This document shows, in pieces, positions 1 to 6,578 of a DNA stretch of 64,000 nucleotides. Each line of letters begins with the position of its first letter. The stretch's first letter is position 1. The translations under genes were made by a program, and so were the position numbers. Source of the DNA: an uncultured Candidatus Melainabacteria bacterium (GTDB lineage: Bacteria > Cyanobacteriota > Vampirovibrionia > Gastranaerophilales > Gastranaerophilaceae); assembly GCA_934692625.1 (NCBI GenBank), contig CAKUUC010000008.1, positions 1-64,000 on the forward strand. Reading direction: 5' to 3'. Below the pieces are notes generated by a model that was not told where the DNA came from, did no database searches, and was given only the letters and a program-made list of their open reading frames with translations.

Positions 1-10
1 GGCTGAACCA

Positions 11-39
11 ATGTGTTTTTACCAACAGTAAAAACACAT
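11..39. repeat. Perfect 12-bp inverted repeat downstream of tRNA-Leu
   Basis: Arms at 11-22 and 28-39 are perfectly complementary around a 5-base loop. It lies 3' of tRNA-Leu(CAG) on the minus strand, where a terminator would be expected, but no run of T follows the stem in that direction. It may be a processing or pausing hairpin. Confidence 0.5.
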
Positions 40-82
40 GTGAGAGGAACCGTAAGCAAAAGTTAAACAAAAATAAACAAAA

Positions 83-163
83 TGTCGAAGAAGGGACTCG
101 AACCCTCATGGATTGCTCCATACGCACCTGAAACGTACGTGTCTACCATTCCACCACTTCGAC
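83..163 (-). tRNA. tRNA-Leu(CAG)
   Basis: Read on the minus strand, the acceptor GTCGAAG pairs with CTTCGAC, followed by discriminator A at 83. The anticodon stem TACGT/GCGTA holds a loop with anticodon CAG. A variable arm and the T arm GGGTTCGAGTCCC are visible. CCA is not encoded. The length is 81 nt. The gene has an ideally placed promoter immediately upstream (-10 six bases before the first base) and is preceded by two tandem units that repeat its first 11 bases. Confidence 0.95.
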
Positions 164-169
164 ATTTTG

Positions 170-198
170 TTTGTAAAAATTTTCTATTAAGTTGTCAA
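170..198 (-). promoter_or_regulatory. Promoter of tRNA-Leu(CAG)
   Basis: Minus-strand -35 TTGACA (193-198), a 17-base spacer, and -10 TACAAA (170-175). Six bases separate the -10 from the first base of the tRNA, so transcription should start at or beside the mature 5' end. The same promoter is repeated 138 bp upstream (-35 at 331-336, -10 at 308-313), in front of the proximal mimic unit. Confidence 0.7.
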
Positions 199-216
199 AT
201 TTCTGCCATGTTATAT

Positions 217-301
217 GTACTCAGTGGTGGAGTTACCTCAGGGGTAACCCTCTCGGAAAATGATACTCAATCATTTTCCTGCGGCAGAGTACCACTTCGA
301 C
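217..301 (-). ncRNA. Candidate structured RNA, tRNA-Leu 5' mimic (proximal unit)
   Basis: A transcript from the promoter at 308-336 would start with the tRNA-Leu 5' sequence and then diverge. It can fold as an outer helix GUACUC/GAGUAC enclosing a 10-bp hairpin (GGAAAAUGAU/AUCAUUUUCC) and an 8-bp hairpin (GGGUUACC/GGUAACUC). An alternative outer pairing AGUGGU/ACCACU would compete. It resembles no RNA family I recognise. The nearest analogy is the E. coli rtT repeats, which copy the 3' end of a tRNA-Tyr. Expression is unproven. Confidence 0.4.
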
Positions 302-354
302 ATTTTGTTTGTAAAAATTTTCTATTAAGTTGTCAAATTATTGCCATGTTATAT

Positions 355-439
355 GTACTCAGTGGTGGAGTTGCCTCAAGGGCAACCCTCTCGGAAAATG
401 ATACTCAATCATTTTCCTGCGGCAGAGTACCACTTCGAC
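355..439 (-). ncRNA. Candidate structured RNA, tRNA-Leu 5' mimic (distal unit)
   Basis: Second copy of the structured segment. Its small hairpin reads GGGUUGCC/GGCAACUC where the proximal copy has GGGUUACC/GGUAACUC. This is a compensatory A-U to G-C change that keeps the helix. The unit begins 27 bp after the OmpH-like stop codon with a poor -35, so it may be expressed by read-through from that gene. Confidence 0.35.
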
Positions 440-465
440 ATTTTGTTTGTAAATTTTTTGACAAT

Positions 466-846
466 TTACTGAACTGTTGCCATGATTTCTTCAGTTATGT
501 CATCTCCGCCAAATAGGACAACATATTTAGACAAAACCATATCATAACCTTTTTCTTGGGCTGTCTTTGAAATTAATTCTGTAATTTCATTTTCGATATC
601 TTTTAATTTTTGAGTATAATTATCTCTGATTTCGTTTTGTCTTTGCGCAAATTGTTTATTGTATTCGGCAACTAACGTTTGTTTTTCTTCGTCAGATTTT
701 CTTGAATCTACATCAACTTTTACTCCGGCAAGCCACATATTCAGTTCTCTAACTTTTGTTTCTTGTTCATTTTTTAGGTCTTGCACTCTTTTTGATTGTC
801 CGACAACTTTGTTAACGTCAACAACCGCAATATTTTTTGTTTCCAT
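466..846 (-). CDS. OmpH/Skp-family protein without signal peptide
   Basis: A 126-aa protein. Its start (NIAVVDVNKVV) matches the mature N-terminus of Skp/OmpH, followed by a long charged helical hairpin (about residues 20-100) and a C-terminal strand. Skp proteins are periplasmic chaperones that trap unfolded outer-membrane proteins in coiled-coil tentacles. No signal peptide is seen here: the ATG has a good GAGGAG site and the upstream sequence is promoter-like, so a longer start is unlikely. It may therefore act in the cytoplasm or be a different OmpH-like coiled-coil protein. The tRNA-Leu mimic repeats begin just after its stop. Confidence 0.75.
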   Translation of the reverse strand: METKNIAVVDVNKVVGQSKRVQDLKNEQETKVRELNMWLAGVKVDVDSRKSDEEKQTLVAEYNKQFAQRQNEIRDNYTQKLKDIENEITELISKTAQEKGYDMVLSKYVVLFGGDDITEEIMATVQ

Positions 847-868
847 TTTTCACTCCTCAGTTTTCTTA

Positions 869-879
869 ATTTTAGCATA
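869..879 (-). promoter_or_regulatory. Extended -10 promoter of OmpH-like gene
   Basis: Minus-strand TATGCTAAAAT, a TG-N extended -10 about 25 bases before the ATG. The same 11-mer occurs before the patatin gene (51065-51075) and a one-base variant before rmuC. Confidence 0.5.
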
Positions 880-994
880 AAAGTTGAAATTTTTTCTACT
901 ATCTTTGTAATATCAGTTAACATTATATAGTAATTTTTGAACAATTAGGGTATATATATCGTTAATTATATGTGGTAGTAATCAGGAGAAAAGC

Positions 995-1387
995 ATGAAA
1001 AGAATAATAACATTTATTATTTTTGCATTTGTATTAGGGATTGTTCCTAGTCATGCCGCTCCGTATGGTGGCGGAATATATGGCGGAGGTATTGGCATGC
1101 GACAACCTTCAGGCATGTATGGCGGAATGTATAGAAGGCAAAATAATTACAGACGACCTTCTGGAAATACTACTTATTATTATCGACCTGTTGAACCTAT
1201 TCCGCCGAATTATGATAAAAACGGTGTGAAAACTCCGCCTCAAACAATTAGTTGTTTAGGTACCTCTTCTTATGTAAGAATTGGTAATACCAGTTATGCT
1301 TGTAATTCTGCTGCCGCAACAAGAATAAAAGTAAAGTATAAAAATAATAAAGTATCTTCAAGCAATAATAGAAGATATGGAATGTAA
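995..1387 (+). CDS. Secreted Gly/Tyr-rich small protein
   Basis: A 130-aa protein with an N-terminal signal peptide (hydrophobic stretch 4-18, likely cut after SHA). The mature part starts with GGG/GGM-rich repeats, then Tyr/Arg-rich sequence, and ends with a more ordered segment containing two cysteines (SCLG and YACN) that could form a disulfide. An AGGAGA site precedes the ATG. It lies 12 bp upstream of a second secreted low-complexity protein, probably in the same transcript. The family is not recognised; a surface or envelope role is inferred from export and composition. Confidence 0.7.
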   Translation: MKRIITFIIFAFVLGIVPSHAAPYGGGIYGGGIGMRQPSGMYGGMYRRQNNYRRPSGNTTYYYRPVEPIPPNYDKNGVKTPPQTISCLGTSSYVRIGNTSYACNSAAATRIKVKYKNNKVSSSNNRRYGM

Positions 1388-1399
1388 AGGAGTTTGCGT

Positions 1400-1915
1400 A
1401 TGAAAAAATTTATTTGTTTAATTGCATTGGGTTTGATAGTAGGTTTAACTCCTTGTTTAGCAGCACCGCCTGCAGGTGGTGGCGGACGCCCAATGGGCGG
1501 ACCACAAATGGGTGGCGGTATGCATAGACCTCCTATGGGTGGAGCAATGTCAAGACCGCCAATGGGGGGTGGAATGAATCGTCCACCGATGGGTAGACCC
1601 CCTATGCACGGTTCTGTTTCAATGGGTAGACCTCCTCGTCCGATGGGTTATCATAGACCAATGCCGCCAATGTACAGACCAATAGTAAGACCTTATTACG
1701 GTTCAAGATATTATGCATATTATCCGTATTATCCGTATTATCCGACTTATTATTCATCTTACTCTTATTACCCTTATGCAACAGAAGTTATGCCTGTTCC
1801 GGCAACAACGGGTACAGTAGTTGTCCAAGATAATTATGCAGGTATAAATACCACTGCAAATGTAATCAACGCTGCGGCTAATGTTGCTGCTACAATAAGA
1901 TATTTGACTTGGTAA
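1400..1915 (+). CDS. Secreted Pro/Met/Gly-rich repeat protein
   Basis: A 171-aa protein. The ATG at 1400 is chosen because AAAGGAG sits 7-8 bases upstream; a TTG two codons earlier would be too close to that site. A signal peptide (about 1-21, ending CLAA) is followed by repeated R-P-P-M-G-G units (about 28-75), a Tyr-rich tract built on YYPYYP (about 105-135) and a more ordered Ala/Asn-rich tail. The composition suggests an extended envelope or matrix protein. No enzyme motif is visible. A strong terminator follows at 1936-1967. Confidence 0.7.
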   Translation: MKKFICLIALGLIVGLTPCLAAPPAGGGGRPMGGPQMGGGMHRPPMGGAMSRPPMGGGMNRPPMGRPPMHGSVSMGRPPRPMGYHRPMPPMYRPIVRPYYGSRYYAYYPYYPYYPTYYSSYSYYPYATEVMPVPATTGTVVVQDNYAGINTTANVINAAANVAATIRYLTW

Positions 1916-1935
1916 TAGTTTTTTAATGAGTTATA

Positions 1936-1967
1936 AAGCGGTATTGTTATAAGATACCGCTTTTTTA
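1936..1967 (+). terminator. Rho-independent terminator of the secreted-protein pair
   Basis: Stem AAGCGGTAT/ATACCGCTT with a 9-base loop, followed by TTTTTT. Confidence 0.85.
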
Positions 1968-1982
1968 GTTTGAATTTTGTTG

Positions 1983-2058
1983 CAAAAAAAAGCCGTCTTA
2001 AAAAGAACGGCTACCAGACTTGGGGAGGAGGTATGAAAAACTTTCGTTTCTCATATCT
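1983..2058 (-). ncRNA. Candidate Yfr1-like small RNA with CCUCC motif
   Basis: On the minus strand a 9-bp hairpin with GAAA tetraloop (2054-2033) is followed by a 20-nt unpaired segment (2032-2013) containing CCUCCUCCCC. Then comes a terminator hairpin AGCCGU/ACGGCU (2012-1991) and seven U. A -10-like TATAAA at 2065-2070 would place the start near 2058, giving a transcript of about 75 nt. It stands alone: prs has its own terminator upstream (2148-2184). The layout 5' hairpin, single-stranded SD-complementary motif, terminator is that of cyanobacterial Yfr1. The -35 is poor, so expression is not shown. Confidence 0.5.
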
Positions 2059-2147
2059 ATATTCTTTATAACGTCTTTGATTTTTATTTCTTTAGATAAA
2101 AGTTTTAAATCTCATCTGTTTGATGTAGTGAACTGTTTTTGATAAGC

Positions 2148-2184
2148 AATAAAAATGCAAAGGCTTTTAATAAAACCTTTGCAT
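2148..2184 (-). terminator. Terminator of prs
   Basis: Stem ATGCAAAGG/CCTTTGCAT (2155-2163, 2176-2184) followed on the minus strand by TTTTTATT, about 35 bp after the prs stop. Confidence 0.8.
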
Positions 2185-2216
2185 TAGTCTTTTTCATATT
2201 CCATCTATTGTAAATA

Positions 2217-3236
2217 TTAACTTACTTGCATTTCCTTTTCAAAACCAAACAATGAACTTACAGATTCATCATCGTGAATTCTTGAAATTGCTTGAGCAAG
2301 TAATGGCGCAACTGAAATTTGTTTGATATTAGATGGTAACTTACTTGTATCAAGCGGAATTGTATTTGTTACGATACATTGTGTAATTGGTGCAGATCCC
2401 AATCTATCAAGTGCTGGACCTGAGAATACAGGGTGAGTTGCGCAAACATAGATTTCTTTTGCACCCTTTGATTTCAATAATTTTGAGGCTTCGCAAATTG
2501 TACCAGCAGTATCAATTATATCGTCAAACATCAAGCAAACTTTGCCTTCAACATCACCGATAACATTTGTAGCAATGGCTTCATTGTGTTTGTCACGTCT
2601 TTTATCAATAATTGCAATCGGGCAATCAAGTCTTTTTGCGAAATAACGGGTTCTGTTAGCGCCACCCATATCAGGAGATACTGCAACCATATTATCAGGG
2701 TCAATGCCTAAATCTTTTATGTAATTAACCAAAATAGGTGCTGCAAAAATGTGGTCAACCAAGATGTTGAAGAAACCTTGAATTTGACCGGTATGTAAAT
2801 CCATTGCCAAAACTCTATCAGCACCTGCTGTTGTTAACAAATCTGCAACTAATTTTGCAGTAATTGCTTCACGACCAGAAGTTTTTCTGTCTTGTCTTGC
2901 ATATCCATAGTAAGGAATAACTGCAGTAATAGTTTTTGCACTTGCTCTTTTAAATGCATCAATTATAATTAGCAATTCCATTAAATTTTCATTTACCGGA
3001 TTGCAAACTGGTTGAATAATGAAAACGTCGTCCCCTCTTACACTTTCTTTAACTTGAACATAAATTTCTCCGTCTGCAAAGTTTTTTACAACCATAGGTC
3101 CAACGGTTGTTCCAAGTTGGTCAGCAATTTCTTGAGCTAATTTCGGGTTAGAACGTCCGGCAAATAACTTAATGTCATGTGTCGGGTTGATAGCTCTTTC
3201 TAATTGAGGGTATGCCATTTCTTCAATCACAGTCAT
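2217..3236 (-). CDS. prs: Ribose-phosphate pyrophosphokinase
   Basis: A 339-aa PRPP synthetase making 5-phosphoribosyl 1-diphosphate from ribose 5-phosphate and ATP, the precursor for purines, pyrimidines, His, Trp and NAD. Visible motifs are the N-terminal KLFAGRSNPKLA, the flexible catalytic loop around YARQDRKTSGREAIT, the divalent-metal region AMDLHTGQIQGFF, and the PRPP-binding loop DDIIDTAGTI near residue 235. The length is about 20 residues more than typical because of an N-terminal extension. AAAGGATT lies before the ATG. It is monocistronic, with its own terminator. Confidence 0.97.
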   Translation of the reverse strand: MTVIEEMAYPQLERAINPTHDIKLFAGRSNPKLAQEIADQLGTTVGPMVVKNFADGEIYVQVKESVRGDDVFIIQPVCNPVNENLMELLIIIDAFKRASAKTITAVIPYYGYARQDRKTSGREAITAKLVADLLTTAGADRVLAMDLHTGQIQGFFNILVDHIFAAPILVNYIKDLGIDPDNMVAVSPDMGGANRTRYFAKRLDCPIAIIDKRRDKHNEAIATNVIGDVEGKVCLMFDDIIDTAGTICEASKLLKSKGAKEIYVCATHPVFSGPALDRLGSAPITQCIVTNTIPLDTSKLPSNIKQISVAPLLAQAISRIHDDESVSSLFGFEKEMQVS

Positions 3237-3409
3237 TTTTTCGTAATCCTTTCCTATCCGCTTTTTCTTAATTTCGCTATTCGGACTTAACCATTATAAA
3301 ACTGTCAGCGAATATCTACAATATTTTTTTAAGTTTTGTAATAGAATAAATCCGCTAAATTTTAAATTTTGACAGAATGTAATCAAATGTTAAGAAAAAT
3401 GACCAAATC

Positions 3410-3446
3410 AAAAATAAAAAGAGCGAACTGTTTAGGTTCGCTCTTC
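3410..3446 (-). terminator. Terminator of hppA
   Basis: Stem AGAGCGAAC/GTTCGCTCT followed on the minus strand by TTTTTATTTTT, just after the hppA stop. Confidence 0.9.
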
Positions 3447-3466
3447 TCTATTAAAGTTTATCACTT

Positions 3467-5902
3467 TTATTTTTCATCGTTAGATTTTATCGGAATTCTC
3501 ATTCCATAGAATGAACGAATTACGAAAATCAATGCGATTACAAGTAATACTGCTCCGATATATGGTGCAATATGTCTGAAGTTTTCATTGATTGCAATTT
3601 CCATTGCTAACAAACCGAATAATGTTGTGAATTTGATAATTGGGTTCATTGCAACAGAAGATGTATCTTTGAATGGGTCCCCCACTGTATCACCAACTAC
3701 AGTTGCTTCGTGCAAAGTTGTTCCTTTTTCTTTTAAGTCAACTTCAACGATTTTTTTAGCGTTATCCCAACAACCGCCGGCATTTGCCATAAATACTGCT
3801 TGGAACAAGCCAAATACTGCAATTGCAATCAAGTAACTTACAAAGAATGATACTGCAAGTTGAGTTTTTACTCCAGGTGCAGATAAGCAAGCAAGTGCTA
3901 ATGCAAATGCGAACAATGAAATAAAGATATTAACCATACCTTTTTGTGCATATTGAGTACAAATTTTTACAACTTCTTTAGAGTTTGCAAGGTTTGCACT
4001 CTTTTCATCAGCTTCACCTAACTTGATATTTTCTTTGATGTATTCAACCGCTCTATAAGCACCAGTTGTAACGGCTTGCATAGATGCACCGCTAAACCAG
4101 TAAATTACAGCACCACCTGTTAATAAACCAAGTAATGTGTATGGGTTTAGCAAGTTAAGGATTTCTTGAGGTTCAACACCTAATGTATCTTTGATTACCA
4201 AAATCAAAGAGAAAATCATTGTGGTCGCACCAACTACCGCAGTACCGATAAGTACTGGTTTAGAGGTTGCTTTGAATGTGTTACCTGCACCATCATTTTC
4301 TTCCAAGTATTGTTTTGCGTTTTCAAAATCAGCATCAAAACCGTATTCTTTTTTGATTTCTTCGCTAATGTTCGGTACTTCTTCAATCAATGACAATTCA
4401 TAAACAGATTGAGCATTGTCTGTTACAGGGCCGTATGAGTCAACAGCAATTGTTACAGGTCCCATACCCAAGAAACCAAATGCAACAAGACCAAACGCAA
4501 ATACTGATGAGTAATCCATCATTGTTTCAGGAATATATGTACTTGCAAAGTATGCAAAGCCCATAAGTAATACAATTACCATACCAATCCAAAAGCCTGA
4601 GAAGTTACCGGAAACAATACCTGATAAGATTGTCAAAGAAGCACCGCCTTCACGAGAAGCGGTAACAACTTCTTCTGTATGTTTTGCTTTTGGAGATGTG
4701 AAAATTTTAGTGAATTCCGGTATCAATGCAGCGCCCAATGTACCGCAAGAAATGATACAAGATAAAATTAACCAAATGTTATGACCAAGACTGTTCAATA
4801 ACCAGTAACTTACACCAAATGTCATACCGATTGACAAGATTGATGTTAACCAAACAAGTCTTGTTAAAGGTGCTTCAAAGTCGAATTTTTTAACGTTTGG
4901 AGCATAAACGAATTTATCCCAAAGTCCGTTAATCCAATATGAAACAACTGATGTAATAATCATCAAGAATCTCATTACGAAAATCCAAGCAAGTAATTGA
5001 ACTTGATTTTCTTGACCTGCAACAGCAAGCAAGATGAAACTAACTAATGCAACACCTGTTACACCGTAAGTTTCAAAACCGTCAGCGGTAGGTCCGATTG
5101 AATCGCCTGCGTTATCACCTGTACAATCTGCAATAACCCCAGGGTTTCTCGGATCATCTTCTTTAATACCGAATTGAATTTTCATCAAATCTGAACCGAT
5201 ATCTGCGATTTTTGTAAAGATACCACCGGCAACACGTAATGCTGAAGCACCTAGTGATTCACCGATAGCAAATCCGATAAAGCAAGCACCTGCAATTTTT
5301 TCAGGAACGAATAATAAAATTATTAACATCATGATAAGTTCAACTGAAACCAGTAAAACACCGATGCTCATGCCGGCTTTTAGCGGAATATTCATTGTGT
5401 TAAGCGGATTACCTTTTAATGCAGCAAACGCAGTTCTTGAGTTTGCAAGAGTGTTCATTCTGATACCGAACCAAGCAACAGAATAAGAACCTAAAATACC
5501 TATCACAGACCAAGCAAGAATTGTCAAAACTCCGCCAATTCCCATTTGTCTTAAGTATCCAAAATAGAATGCGATACATAAACCAATTAAGATTTCTAAT
5601 ACCGCTAAAAATTTACCTTGTTGAACTAAGTAAGTTTTACAAGTTTCAAAAATAGTATTTCCAACATCGTCCATAACTTTGTGAACTTCAAGTTTTTTGA
5701 TGTTAAGAAATTCAACGAGTCCTAATACAAGACCCAATACGGAAATCCCAATTCCAACAAGTAATAAGGTGTAACTGCAAGGTGCAATATCCTTAATTCG
5801 AGGAACGAGCAAGTCCGCTTCACTTGCAAATGCAGGTGAACTTACCAAAAGCGTTACTACTAACATCAGTAGGCTAATTGGTGAAAATAATTTTTTAAAC
5901 AT
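3467..5902 (-). CDS. hppA: Membrane-bound ion-pumping pyrophosphatase
   Basis: An 811-aa polytopic membrane protein that hydrolyses PPi to Pi and pumps H+ (or Na+) across the membrane. Catalytic acidic motifs are intact: DDPRNPG near residue 249, GDNAGD shortly after, DSYGPVTDNAQ near 487, and GDTVGDPFKDTS near the C-terminus. The residue after GNTF (about 545) is Lys, which in family rules marks the K+-independent type. The N-terminus has an extra signal-like hydrophobic segment ending PAFAS. Roughly 16 hydrophobic helices are apparent. H+ versus Na+ specificity cannot be settled by eye. Confidence 0.96.
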   Translation of the reverse strand: MFKKLFSPISLLMLVVTLLVSSPAFASEADLLVPRIKDIAPCSYTLLLVGIGISVLGLVLGLVEFLNIKKLEVHKVMDDVGNTIFETCKTYLVQQGKFLAVLEILIGLCIAFYFGYLRQMGIGGVLTILAWSVIGILGSYSVAWFGIRMNTLANSRTAFAALKGNPLNTMNIPLKAGMSIGVLLVSVELIMMLIILLFVPEKIAGACFIGFAIGESLGASALRVAGGIFTKIADIGSDLMKIQFGIKEDDPRNPGVIADCTGDNAGDSIGPTADGFETYGVTGVALVSFILLAVAGQENQVQLLAWIFVMRFLMIITSVVSYWINGLWDKFVYAPNVKKFDFEAPLTRLVWLTSILSIGMTFGVSYWLLNSLGHNIWLILSCIISCGTLGAALIPEFTKIFTSPKAKHTEEVVTASREGGASLTILSGIVSGNFSGFWIGMVIVLLMGFAYFASTYIPETMMDYSSVFAFGLVAFGFLGMGPVTIAVDSYGPVTDNAQSVYELSLIEEVPNISEEIKKEYGFDADFENAKQYLEENDGAGNTFKATSKPVLIGTAVVGATTMIFSLILVIKDTLGVEPQEILNLLNPYTLLGLLTGGAVIYWFSGASMQAVTTGAYRAVEYIKENIKLGEADEKSANLANSKEVVKICTQYAQKGMVNIFISLFAFALALACLSAPGVKTQLAVSFFVSYLIAIAVFGLFQAVFMANAGGCWDNAKKIVEVDLKEKGTTLHEATVVGDTVGDPFKDTSSVAMNPIIKFTTLFGLLAMEIAINENFRHIAPYIGAVLLVIALIFVIRSFYGMRIPIKSNDEK

Positions 5903-5987
5903 AAGCTCTTTCTCCTTTTTGAAAGTTTATATCTACATTGTAATTATATTTTATATTTGTCATAAAATGCAATATTTAACAATAAAT

Positions 5988-6016
5988 TTTACATAAATGT
6001 TCTTGTTTGTTATACT
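5988..6016 (+). promoter_or_regulatory. Promoter of leaderless gene at 6023
   Basis: -35 TTTACA (5988-5993), 17-base spacer, -10 TATACT (6011-6016), and only six bases to the ATG at 6023. The transcript should begin at or next to the start codon, and no ribosome-binding site is present. Confidence 0.7.
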
Positions 6017-6022
6017 AGCATT

Positions 6023-6412
6023 ATGAGTGATATTTTAAAATTTCTATGGGTAAGTACGGCTATATTTTGTATTTTTGCACTAGTCGCATCGTTACCTGTT
6101 AAGAAATATCAGAAAGGTTTCAGACATTTTTTAGCCAAACAAAAATATGCCCCACAAGCACGAATAAATGCTGCGCAAAGGTATATGGACGCTTATGAGC
6201 GAGGTGAAATTTCAGAGGTGTATCAATTTGGTTATGCTCCGGAATTTATGGAGTATTACCACAAAGAACTGAATATACAGAGTAATATTGTTGGCTTTGA
6301 ATCCAATAATGGCAGAAGATATACAAGACCACTTTATATTCGAGATATAAATAATCCGAACATTTTGTATCCATATTCTGAACGTTTGGACGAAATGTTT
6401 TCCAGCCCGTAA
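6023..6412 (+). CDS. Small membrane-anchored protein of unknown function
   Basis: A 129-aa protein with one N-terminal transmembrane segment (about 7-24) and a basic then Tyr-rich soluble part. It ends with a segment (RPLYIRDINNPN...) that looks folded rather than disordered. The family is not recognised. The promoter elements end six bases before the ATG and no Shine-Dalgarno sequence exists, so it is a strong candidate for leaderless translation. It is transcribed divergently from hppA. Confidence 0.65.
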   Translation: MSDILKFLWVSTAIFCIFALVASLPVKKYQKGFRHFLAKQKYAPQARINAAQRYMDAYERGEISEVYQFGYAPEFMEYYHKELNIQSNIVGFESNNGRRYTRPLYIRDINNPNILYPYSERLDEMFSSP

Positions 6413-6578
6413 TGATATTATGTTAAATGTTAAGTTTGTAAATAGGTTTGAAGCTCTGATACTGTCTTAATGTTGCGGTATTATCGTTGCTTTTTCTGTA
6501 TAAAATAGACAATTTTTCTTTAGAAAATATTTTTATATATAGGTAAGGGAAATTTTTGAGATAAGGGGATTTTTATAG

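Larger units (their letters stand above)
154..453 (-). repeat. 138-bp tandem repeat upstream of tRNA-Leu, 2 copies plus partial
   Basis: Units 154-291 and 292-429 are near-identical, and a third partial unit starts at 430 and ends 12 bp before the OmpH-like stop. On the minus strand each unit carries a 5'-tRNA copy (GTCGAAGTGGT), a structured segment of about 85 nt, then a full promoter before the next 5'-tRNA copy. The outermost unit lacks a good -35. The 138-bp period is a multiple of three, which is why a spurious reading frame spans it. Confidence 0.9.

Noticed and set aside
154..453. T-box riboswitch upstream of tRNA-Leu
   Set aside because: T-boxes precede amino-acid genes, not tRNAs. 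No specifier loop or UGGN antiterminator bulge is seen.
82..516. Open frame of 144 codons across the tRNA-Leu and its repeats
   Set aside because: It is antisense to the tRNA and stays open because the 138-bp repeat is a multiple of three. No ribosome site.
2033..2071. 12-codon mini-ORF preceded by GGGGAGGAGG on the plus strand
   Set aside because: The apparent ribosome site is the complement of the CCUCC segment of the minus-strand sRNA candidate, and the ATG lies in its hairpin. Spacing is also too short.
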